A DNA stretch of 24,989 nucleotides, taken from positions 1 to 24,989 of the IMG/VR virus record IMGVR_UViG_3300008050_000291; one strand, 5' to 3'. The notes below the pieces were generated by a model. That model was not told the DNA's origin. It did not search any database and saw only the letters and a list, made by a program, of their open reading frames with translations. The DNA comes from a virus. Each line of letters starts with the position of its first letter. The first letter of the stretch is position 1. Both the position numbers and the translations under genes were made by a program. Shown piece after piece: positions 1 to 5,240 of this stretch.

Positions 1-2
1 AG

Positions 3-83
3 TCTATTCTCGTAGCTTCTGCAAGGTATGGTGGTGCATACTACCCAGACATATTACCACGACGGGTGGCTTCCGTCAGATAA
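3..83 (+). CDS. possible C-terminal tail of an upstream gene (partial)
   Basis: Frame 3 is open from the left edge to a TAA at 81-83 and reads SILVASARYGGAYYPDILP followed by a basic tail. The residue mix is protein-like and better balanced than in the other two frames. No domain can be named from 26 residues. A competing reading is a 31-residue ORF starting with ATG at 28 (stop at about 123), with an AAGG placed too close to that ATG. The region could also be entirely non-coding, because it merges into a structured leader. Confidence 0.3.
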   Translation, partial: SILVASARYGGAYYPDILPRRVASVR

Positions 84-320
84 TGAAGAGATATGCGTAA
101 GGGGCTCTTCACTTCATCCATAAGAATTGCTCTGGTGCATCAGGGCTTTAGTCCCCCGAAGGGCCAAGGGTAAGATACGTTCGCTCGTTTCCTTATAATG
201 ACGCAGAATTGCGTAAGTGTGTTGGCAACCGATAACTGGTTGTCAGACATTTCAGGTTGCAACCTGCATTAGCCCTTGAGAAGTTTTTTATTATGTTAAC
301 AAGTAAACACGGAGTCAAGT
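84..320 (+). other. structured non-coding leader before the rightward gene block
   Basis: No credible ORF covers this stretch, and it looks richer in G and C than the genes after it. Several short inverted repeats can be seen: TGAAGAG (84-90) with CTCTTCA (105-111), ACGCA/TGCGT around 210-224, CAACC/GGTTG around 226-242, and a 14-base palindrome at 253-266. GACGG/CCGTC at 61-77 lies just upstream. A TATAAT at 194-199 resembles a -10 box, but no convincing -35 box sits 16-18 bases before it. The stretch could be a 5' leader RNA, a small RNA or a control region for the operon starting at 321. I recognise no known RNA family. Confidence 0.4.
253..266. repeat. 14-bp perfect palindrome
   Basis: CAGGTTGCAACCTG reads the same on both strands and lies about 55 bases before the first confident start codon at 321. 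Perfect dyads of this size are typical of operators for dimeric repressors, but the same sequence can also fold as a small hairpin in RNA. No second copy was noticed by eye in the window. Confidence 0.5.
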
Positions 321-542
321 ATGCCTGTATTTACACCTGAAAGTCTGAAGGCTCTCATCAATGATGTGGTCTTTTGGAGTAAGCATACCAATGGTAAAAG
401 AGTCGGTAAGCATCTTGTAGTTAAATCAATACTACAAGGTAATGCTGGTTGGCTCACTCATTATGTTAAGACCTGTCAAGAAGGTACTCTGCATAAGCTC
501 CCATCTAATTGGTGGAAGAGAAAGAATGAGTACCTCTGGTAG
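321..542 (+). CDS. small hypothetical phage protein (73 aa)
   Basis: The ATG at 321 follows GGAG at 311-314, a good ribosome binding site. The protein is basic and has several Trp residues (NWWKRKNEYLW at the C-terminus). No membrane segment, Cys pair or recognised domain is visible. It overlaps the next gene by 17 bases, which supports co-translation. It is the first confident gene of the rightward block and so sits where phages often place early host-interaction genes, but its function is unknown. Confidence 0.65.
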   Translation: MPVFTPESLKALINDVVFWSKHTNGKRVGKHLVVKSILQGNAGWLTHYVKTCQEGTLHKLPSNWWKRKNEYLW

Positions 543-756
543 ACAAGAAGTTGTACTTCCATATGGAATAAAGTCATTGTTCGATTTAGAGCAATGGCTT
601 CGTTCTGTATTCTTTTCTTCGTATGAGCGGGAAGTTAAGGAGTGCAATTTAGAAGAGTTAATTGCTAAAGCTCTCCAAGTGGAGAGTTCTATTGACGCTG
701 AAATTGACGCTCAAATTGATGAATATTATGATAAATATGAACAAATGGAGTCTTAA
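526..756 (+). CDS. small acidic hypothetical protein (76 aa)
   Basis: The reading frame is open from 442, but the ATG at 526 is preceded by GGAAGAG at 514-520, while the earlier ATG lies deep inside the previous gene, so 526 is preferred. The C-terminal third is acidic and helical with a repeating pattern (IDAEIDAQIDEYYDKYEQ), suggesting a short coiled coil. The stop overlaps the next start as TAATG. No family recognised. Confidence 0.65.
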   Translation: MSTSGRQEVVLPYGIKSLFDLEQWLRSVFFSSYEREVKECNLEELIAKALQVESSIDAEIDAQIDEYYDKYEQMES

Positions 757-908
757 TGGTCATAATGAACATACCTGAATGGTTGAGTATTATACTCGCT
801 TTAGGGTTTTCCTTATTTTTTTGGTCTATTGGTATATTATGTGCAATGATTATCGGTGGTATATTTAATAAGGGAGTTAAACAAGTATGGTCAAGGGTAT
901 TTGGATAA
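756..908 (+). CDS. small single-pass membrane protein (50 aa)
   Basis: The ATG at 756 overlaps the previous stop in a TAATG junction, and the TAA at 906-908 directly precedes the next ATG at 909. After a short polar start (MVIMNIPEW) there is a hydrophobic stretch of about 27 residues (roughly 10-36), then a basic tail (NKGVKQVWSRVFG), which suggests an inner-membrane protein with its C-terminus in the cytoplasm. The tight packing on both sides argues that it is translated. Function unknown; small membrane proteins are common among phage early genes. Confidence 0.65.
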   Translation: MVIMNIPEWLSIILALGFSLFFWSIGILCAMIIGGIFNKGVKQVWSRVFG

Positions 909-1157
909 ATGCCTGATATCCACGATATGGCACAAGATGCCAGACCATCAACACACGAGTTATTCGGTTTTGATACTGATGAAATAACTGATGTAGAATG
1001 GCAGGATGTCCATTATAGTGACTATCCTGACTTCTCTGATGCCTTTATTGCAAGTGCAAATTATAAAGGTAAAGAGATGACTGAAGGTGAGTTAGATAGG
1101 CTAATGGATTTATATCCTAATTGGTGCTATCAATCATTATTGGATGCCGCATTCTAA
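909..1157 (+). CDS. small acidic phage protein with an ELDRL motif (82 aa)
   Basis: An acidic, Tyr/Asp-rich protein. Its second half (DYPDFSDAFIASANYKGK, then MTEGELDRLMDLYP) resembles a recurrent kind of small phage protein with the pattern D-Y-x-D/K...A-x-I...G-x-x-(L/M)-T-(D/E)-x-E-L-D-x-L. That resemblance is from memory and no function is attached to the family. The start directly follows the previous stop, and the stop overlaps the next ATG in a TAATG junction. Confidence 0.7.
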   Translation: MPDIHDMAQDARPSTHELFGFDTDEITDVEWQDVHYSDYPDFSDAFIASANYKGKEMTEGELDRLMDLYPNWCYQSLLDAAF

Positions 1158-1393
1158 TGCCAAAAGGTATTAACAGGTACATAGATAACTCTATTGCCAG
1201 AACTCGTACAGTAGGAATTTTAATCAAGTGTATTGAAGTCCTATTGAAGTATTCTTCCACCAAATTACCCATCAGAGTAAGACAGCTTTCAGAACAGTGT
1301 TTAGCAGAGTATAACTTTGCTATTACGCAGAAGACGAAAGGTCACACAATGACAAGATGGGCAAAGGAAGATTATTTAAGTAACAACAACTGA
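1157..1393 (+). CDS. small basic hypothetical protein (78 aa)
   Basis: The frame is open from a TTG at 1121, but the ATG at 1157 forms a TAATG overlap with the previous stop, the dominant junction type in this window, so 1157 is chosen. The protein is basic and predicted helical (IARTRTVGILIKCIEVLLKY, about residues 13-32) with no Cys pairs or known domain. It is the last gene before a hairpin-rich non-coding stretch, so it may end a transcription unit. Confidence 0.55.
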   Translation: MPKGINRYIDNSIARTRTVGILIKCIEVLLKYSSTKLPIRVRQLSEQCLAEYNFAITQKTKGHTMTRWAKEDYLSNNN

Positions 1394-1440
1394 TTTATAC
1401 ATTTGGCCTAGTTCACCTTACCAAAGGTTGGAACGCCAAG

Positions 1441-1500
1441 GTTTGGGTAGGATTGTCAGTATAAGCGATTGATTTCCCGCTTCCTATATTCTACCCAAAC
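1441..1500 (+). other. long nested stem-loop in an intergenic region
   Basis: GTTTGGGTAG at 1441-1450 and CTACCCAAAC at 1491-1500 are a perfect 10-base inverted repeat. The 40-base interior carries a second stem (AAGCG with CGCTT). A further small hairpin, GGTCG/CGACC, follows at 1524-1535. The flanking stretch 1394-1567 has no credible gene. The downstream side is AT-rich rather than a clean T-run, so this may be a weak terminator, a processing or stability element, or a small structured RNA between two parts of the early block. Confidence 0.5.
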
Positions 1501-1550
1501 AATTATTATTCTCTTCCGAATGTGGTCGTGCGACCGTAATCCCCGAAAAG

Positions 1551-1556
1551 TATAAT
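1551..1556 (+). promoter_or_regulatory. candidate -10 box (TATAAT)
   Basis: A perfect TATAAT consensus lies 12 bases before the ATG of the micro-ORF at 1568 and just after the hairpins at 1441-1535. The best -35 hexamer at 17 bases spacing (GTGCGA, 1528-1533) matches TTGACA at only three of six positions. If real, it would restart transcription for the membrane microproteins and the ubiquitin-like cassette. Its position after possible terminator-like hairpins makes it more plausible than sequence alone does. Confidence 0.3.
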
Positions 1557-1567
1557 CTAAGGTGAGT

Positions 1568-1651
1568 ATGTTTGAACTGAGTGTCGACACAAAGGAGGCG
1601 CTTAGGAATGATGTCAAGCTGGAAATTGTAGTTATTAAGGGTGAAGACTAG
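1568..1651 (+). CDS. micro-ORF (27 aa)
   Basis: ATG at 1568 follows AAGGTGAG and encodes MFELSVDTKEALRNDVKLEI plus a short VVIKGED tail, with alternating hydrophobic/charged residues and a balanced composition. The TAG is at 1649-1651. It is too short to assign. It could be a real early microprotein or a leader peptide for the genes downstream. Confidence 0.4.
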   Translation: MFELSVDTKEALRNDVKLEIVVIKGED

Positions 1652-1733
1652 GGATAAAGACGCCCTGCTGGTAGGATGTCATTGCCCAGAAGAGTGGCAA
1701 GCAGATTTGACCAACTGCATTTGGAAGAGATAG
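1641..1733 (+). CDS. possible Cys-containing micro-ORF (30 aa)
   Basis: A GTG at 1641 opens a frame containing LLVGCHCPEEWQADLTNCIW and a TAG at 1731-1733. The composition is protein-like and the three Cys residues recall other Cys-rich microproteins in this block. Against it, the start has no properly spaced ribosome binding site and overlaps the previous micro-ORF. A rival 23-residue frame starts with ATG at 1676 and ends at 1747, also with poor spacing. Only one of the two, or neither, is likely to be used. Confidence 0.22.
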   Translation: MKTRDKDALLVGCHCPEEWQADLTNCIWKR

Positions 1734-1757
1734 ATTTTAACAAATAAGGAGGAGACT

Positions 1758-1853
1758 ATGGAAGTTATCATATTCTCATTATTAATGCTGATAGTTGTAA
1801 TGTGCACATTAATTATAGCAATGCTACCTGAAGAAAGAGATGACTTCAAGTAA
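1758..1853 (+). CDS. single-pass membrane microprotein (31 aa)
   Basis: A near-perfect Shine-Dalgarno (AAGGAGGAG, 1746-1754) precedes the ATG at 1758. The product is almost all one hydrophobic helix, from about residue 3 to 24, followed by LPEERDDFK. The TAA overlaps the ATG of the next gene (TAATG at 1851-1855). The very strong ribosome binding site makes translation likely despite the length. Function unknown; it may work with the membrane protein encoded next to it. Confidence 0.65.
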   Translation: MEVIIFSLLMLIVVMCTLIIAMLPEERDDFK

Positions 1854-2092
1854 TGGATAACATATTAATGTCATTATTCGCACTACTGGCAGTAGTTAGT
1901 ATCGTCTTTATTATATGGGTAACTCAAACTTTAATTGATGTAGCCAAAGAAAGAGATGAATGGCGTGAAAGAGCAGTTCGAGTTAATGCTATTTTACAGG
2001 AAATAGATGAATTACGACCATTTAGGTCAAATACTCGAGTAAGTCCGAACAGTAATGATTCGGCATTGCAAACCCTCTCAAAAGGAGAATAG
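1853..2092 (+). CDS. membrane-anchored coiled-coil protein (79 aa)
   Basis: One N-terminal hydrophobic segment (about residues 4-26) is followed by a charged helix (DVAKERDEWRERAVRVNAIL) and a Ser/Asn-rich tail. This layout fits an inner-membrane anchor with a cytoplasmic coiled coil. Translationally coupled to the 31-residue membrane microprotein by a TAATG overlap, and six bases from the ubiquitin-like gene. Some phage spanins and holin-like accessory proteins look similar, but there is no lysis gene nearby to support that, so function is left open. Confidence 0.65.
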   Translation: MDNILMSLFALLAVVSIVFIIWVTQTLIDVAKERDEWRERAVRVNAILQEIDELRPFRSNTRVSPNSNDSALQTLSKGE

Positions 2093-2098
2093 GTACCT

Positions 2099-2332
2099 AT
2101 GGCAAAAGTTTATGCGATATCTTTCCATTCAGGTGGTCAGGTACACGAACTGGAAGCTAATTCCCCCGCCGATATTGCCTCTGGCTGGGACTTATCCTTG
2201 AAAGACGTCGAAATCTTCGTTAATGAAGATAAGGCAAACGTGAGCTCTGACCTTCGGGACGGAGATTATGTTTCTTTTCAACGGAATAAAGTCACATCAG
2301 GAAGCGATATTGTAGACTTCGCTCTACGGTAG
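2099..2332 (+). CDS. ubiquitin-like / ThiS-MoaD-type beta-grasp protein (77 aa)
   Basis: Predicted small protein modifier. The layout matches ThiS/MoaD: an N-terminal strand (VYAISFHSGG), a helix (NSPADIASGW), then EIFVNEDKA near residues 39-46 like the conserved VN-x-x-x segment, and DLRDGDYVSFQRNKVTSG near 51-68 like the L-x-x-GD-x-V-x-F...G ending of the family. There is no terminal GG. The protein ends SG-SDIVDFALR, so a 9-residue tail may have to be removed after Gly68 before the C-terminus can be adenylated. The E2-like, JAMM and E1-like genes follow directly, and the JAMM peptidase is the natural candidate for trimming. AAGGAG precedes the start. The fold call is by motif and context, not alignment; MoaD/ThiS-like sulfur carriage is the main alternative. 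Confidence 0.72.
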   Translation: MAKVYAISFHSGGQVHELEANSPADIASGWDLSLKDVEIFVNEDKANVSSDLRDGDYVSFQRNKVTSGSDIVDFALR

Positions 2333-2352
2333 GGTAACTGGTTTGCTTAATG

Positions 2353-2376
2353 TGGGGGCTGAATGTTCGGCCCCCA
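2353..2376 (+). other. strong stem-loop between the Ubl and E2-like genes
   Basis: TGGGGGC and GCCCCCA pair perfectly and the stem continues through a wobble pair and a G-C pair to a six-base loop. The stem is among the most GC-rich sequences in the window. No T-run follows, so it is not a canonical intrinsic terminator. It lies 20 bases after the modifier gene and 30 before the E2-like gene, where it could protect an RNA end or limit read-through so that the modifier is made in excess over its enzymes. Confidence 0.6.
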
Positions 2377-2406
2377 ACCTTTCAACATTTAAACAAGGAG
2401 TAATTA

Positions 2407-3819
2407 ATGGATAAGGGTAAAATCAAATGTCTAATGGAAATATTCCCCGCTTTAAAGCGTATGGATGGAGAAAATAGACAAATACAGCTAGACATCATTG
2501 ATAAAAACTTCGATATACCTTATTGGAGAAATTATGAAGATGTTAATAGTAGTAAGGATGAGGATGGTAACTTTAATCCTTATTACTTTGGCAGTTATGG
2601 TGAAGGCACTGTGCTTTCATCAGCTTTTTTGATAGTAAGATATGACAAAGTAACAATGCGTGGTAGGAGAAAAATCACTTTTGACCCTCAATATGTTCAA
2701 ATTACTCAAAGTCATAGTTCAGATGGTATGCCCTTTCTTAAATGCTACGAGAATACAGCTGTAAATACAGGTGTATATGGTAAAAATTTCTCTGGTAGCG
2801 TTTATGATGGTTGGGATAGACCATTACATCCACACATTTCAAGAAATGAGCCTTGCTTAGGCTCTTTTGAGAATATGTTATATAAAGAAAGCAGGTCTAA
2901 TCCAGTAGCGTATTTTACAGTACTGGGAAAATTCTATAGAACGTGGAATATTGACTCTTGTTTTTGGAATATCAACAGAATGACACCATTGTACAGTGAA
3001 GCAGGAGCTGATAACAATCGGAAGGTTATACTAGATGCTAAAACGTATCAAAGAGTTAGGATAAGTACAGGCACTTCTGATAGTGACTTACGACGTTATA
3101 TTCCTGATTTTATGAAACAAGGATTAGATTTAGTTGACTGCATTGAACCGATTAGAGTACTTGGAGACATTAGACATTCGTGGATGGAAGTATTCTCTAA
3201 CGTAGGCCTCGATAGAAGAGATAGACTTGAGATGGATACTGATTGGAAGGATGATTGGAAGTCTATTTTAAGAAAACTCCAAATGTTGTCAGGTGAAATG
3301 TGGCAATACTACAGACAATCTATCGCTACTCAAGACAGGAGACTGTTAAGGCAGTATTTATCGGTAATTAAAGACCGTTATCAAGGCGATTTTGCATTGG
3401 CGTTAGAAGAAAGATGGAAAGAGGTTATTAACACTAATCTTAAGGAAGTATTACACAGGATGACAATGCCTGCAAATGTTGAAGGTACCTTAAGGCAGTT
3501 TAATAGAGAGCTTATGGAAGGTAATAGTTACCGAACTAATTGGTTGTGGGATAATATGGATTTATTCGGCTTCAGCAATGAAGAAGAAATGGCCTATTTT
3601 GCTGAACCAATGATTTTACCTCCTAGAAGTATGGATGATACCTCAACGACATTCACACCCGAAGACATTATTTCTAAGCTTGAAAAGCTAAAGAGAGAAT
3701 GTGGGAAAATAGCAATTAACAAATTGGATAAACAAAAGGAAGTTATAATTAATGAAATTAAAACTCTCGAGAGCAATTCAATCGAAGATTCAATACTTCA
3801 ACAGCAGATTTCCTTCTAA
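2407..3819 (+). CDS. E2-like (ubiquitin-conjugating-type) protein, large (470 aa)
   Basis: Predicted E2-like conjugating protein. Residues 139-152 read PLHPHISRNEPCLG, matching the E2 signature in which an HPx-type motif is followed after a few residues by the catalytic Cys in CL(G/D); Cys150 is the candidate nucleophile. Bacterial and phage E2-like families often carry this HPH...CLG form. The protein is much longer than a minimal E2 (about 150 aa): about 130 residues precede the motif and roughly 300 follow, the latter mostly helical with a final coiled coil (about 425-460), perhaps for substrate choice. GGAG at 2397-2400 sets the start. The gene overlaps the JAMM gene by 68 bases. The E2 call rests on one motif plus the Ubl/JAMM/E1 context. 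Confidence 0.62.
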   Translation: MDKGKIKCLMEIFPALKRMDGENRQIQLDIIDKNFDIPYWRNYEDVNSSKDEDGNFNPYYFGSYGEGTVLSSAFLIVRYDKVTMRGRRKITFDPQYVQITQSHSSDGMPFLKCYENTAVNTGVYGKNFSGSVYDGWDRPLHPHISRNEPCLGSFENMLYKESRSNPVAYFTVLGKFYRTWNIDSCFWNINRMTPLYSEAGADNNRKVILDAKTYQRVRISTGTSDSDLRRYIPDFMKQGLDLVDCIEPIRVLGDIRHSWMEVFSNVGLDRRDRLEMDTDWKDDWKSILRKLQMLSGEMWQYYRQSIATQDRRLLRQYLSVIKDRYQGDFALALEERWKEVINTNLKEVLHRMTMPANVEGTLRQFNRELMEGNSYRTNWLWDNMDLFGFSNEEEMAYFAEPMILPPRSMDDTSTTFTPEDIISKLEKLKRECGKIAINKLDKQKEVIINEIKTLESNSIEDSILQQQISF

Positions 3820-4567
3820 GGAATGGTCTGGCCCAGCGTGGTATAGTTTAAAGGCAGATAAGAATGGTTTTCCAGTCGAATTTGCCTTAAGCCATTTCCA
3901 TCCACTGGATTTAGGTCACGGTACTGCAACCGAATGGGAAGCAAAGGACTTGGCAAAAGTTCTTAAAACCACATATGATAGCTATCCTAAACTTAAGAAA
4001 TGTTTCTTAGGTTTAATTCATAGTCATCATACTATGGGAGCTTTCTTTTCTGGAACTGATGCCTCTACTTTAAGAGATATGGCTCCAGATGTGGGATTTT
4101 ATTGTAGTCTAGTAGTGGCTACAGCTAAAGACCCATTTGCATTCGCATTTGCGTACAAAGACCAATATGGTCAATCTCAAATGATAGAAATTGATGAAGA
4201 TGATATTACGGGAACACCTGTTAAGGCAGAACAGCCTTGGATAGATGTTGCTGACACGATTGAGAAAGCTAACAAACCTGTAGTGTATGCAGGAACAAAT
4301 GGTCAATTAGGATTTTACCAAGGTGGTAATTATAGACCGGGTTATGGGTATGGAAATACCTATGCAAGCAATGACAAGAAAGCAAATTATGATGATAAAC
4401 AAACCAAGGAGATGGAAGCGTTAGCTAAAGAGCTATCCGACAATCAAATATCTTGGTATGAGTTTAAAGTCAAATCTGAAGAGTTGAATTGCGACCCATT
4501 AGAGTATTGGGATGAACGTCCTGATACTCCGTTTTACTCTAAATCATATGGTGGTTATAATTACTAA
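3752..4567 (+). CDS. JAMM/JAB (MPN) metallopeptidase (271 aa)
   Basis: A zinc isopeptidase-type domain occupies about residues 1-150. HSHHTMGAFFSGTD at 90-103 is a perfect HxHx7SxxD signature (His90, His92, Ser100, Asp103), and Glu24 in KEWSGPAW fits the upstream catalytic Glu. In characterised relatives the domain removes ubiquitin-like proteins from targets or trims their precursors. From about residue 195 there is a Gly/Tyr/Asn-rich low-complexity linker, then a charged helix and a Tyr-rich end. AAAGGA at 3734-3739 precedes the ATG, which lies inside the E2-like gene. The frame and motif are certain; the substrate, presumably the protein encoded at 2099-2332, is inferred from context. JAB proteins of tail-assembly modules carry NlpC domains, which are absent here. 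Confidence 0.88.
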   Translation: MKLKLSRAIQSKIQYFNSRFPSKEWSGPAWYSLKADKNGFPVEFALSHFHPLDLGHGTATEWEAKDLAKVLKTTYDSYPKLKKCFLGLIHSHHTMGAFFSGTDASTLRDMAPDVGFYCSLVVATAKDPFAFAFAYKDQYGQSQMIEIDEDDITGTPVKAEQPWIDVADTIEKANKPVVYAGTNGQLGFYQGGNYRPGYGYGNTYASNDKKANYDDKQTKEMEALAKELSDNQISWYEFKVKSEELNCDPLEYWDERPDTPFYSKSYGGYNY

Positions 4568-4580
4568 TCAGAATAGGTTT

Positions 4581-5240
4581 ATGAGGAACAAAGACCTTAT
4601 TGACCAGAGTAAATTGGATGAAGTAACAATCGTAGGCTTAGGTGGCATCGGTTCTGCCGTTGTCACCTTGGCTAGTGCAATGGGATTTAACAAGATAATA
4701 GGTTATGATGATGACGTATTAGAAGAGCATAATCTTTCTACTTGTGTCTATCCGCACACATTTGTTGGAAAATCTAAGGCTTATGCCGCTAGAGAAACAG
4801 CATTAGTTCACGGTTGTCCTGAGGTTCAAATGGATGAGTCCAAGTGGACTCTGGGTTCTGACTTACCCTTATCAAATAAAGTCATAATGGGCCCAGATAA
4901 TATGGATGCCCGTATGGATGTCTATAGAGGTTGGAAAGAAAATCCTAACAGGGATTGGCTTATTGACTTAAGGATGGGCGCTCTTGCAATGGAAATAATT
5001 ACAGTTACTCCTGAAAATGATAATTTTCTTGAAAGCTGGATACCACAAGGTGAAGAAGTTGTAGAACCTTGTACCGCAAAACATACTATCTTTACTGCTA
5101 CTATGGCCGCAAGTTTCGGATTAAATCAAATCTTGATGCTTGATAAAAAGCCATATTATCAGTATATTTGGATAGGCCTGATGCCTTTTTCTGTAAAGAA
5201 AGAGATGATGGTCTTCCCCCATAAGCAAGGAGAGACATAA
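4581..5240 (+). CDS. ThiF/E1-like adenylating enzyme (219 aa)
   Basis: Predicted to adenylate the C-terminus of the ubiquitin-like protein and pass it on as a thioester. A Rossmann nucleotide loop, VGLGGIGS (18-25), is followed by the acidic GYDDDVLEEHNLSTC segment and GKSKA, in the order found in ThiF/MoeB/E1 proteins. Cys164 in EPCTAKHT is the best candidate for the thioester Cys. The usual NLNRQ motif reads NLSTC, so the ATP-contacting Arg is missing or displaced. No CxxC zinc pair is seen, and the length is about that of a minimal catalytic domain. The frame is open from 4512, but the ATG at 4581, 14 bases after the JAMM stop, gives a better N-terminus. Its TAA overlaps the next ATG by one base. 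Confidence 0.85.
   Translation: MRNKDLIDQSKLDEVTIVGLGGIGSAVVTLASAMGFNKIIGYDDDVLEEHNLSTCVYPHTFVGKSKAYAARETALVHGCPEVQMDESKWTLGSDLPLSNKVIMGPDNMDARMDVYRGWKENPNRDWLIDLRMGALAMEIITVTPENDNFLESWIPQGEEVVEPCTAKHTIFTATMAASFGLNQILMLDKKPYYQYIWIGLMPFSVKKEMMVFPHKQGET

Noticed and set aside
1-320. tRNA or tmRNA gene in the leader
   Set aside because: No T-arm GTTCGA-type loop, acceptor stem pair or CCA end could be fitted to the visible hairpins.
442-525. Longer N-terminus for the gene at 526-756
   Set aside because: The extension lies wholly inside the previous gene and the ATG at 526 has a well-placed GGAAGAG site.
3752-4567. JAB protein as part of a tail-assembly (lambda gpK-like) module
   Set aside because: There is no NlpC domain or tail gene nearby, while Ubl, E2-like and E1-like genes surround it.
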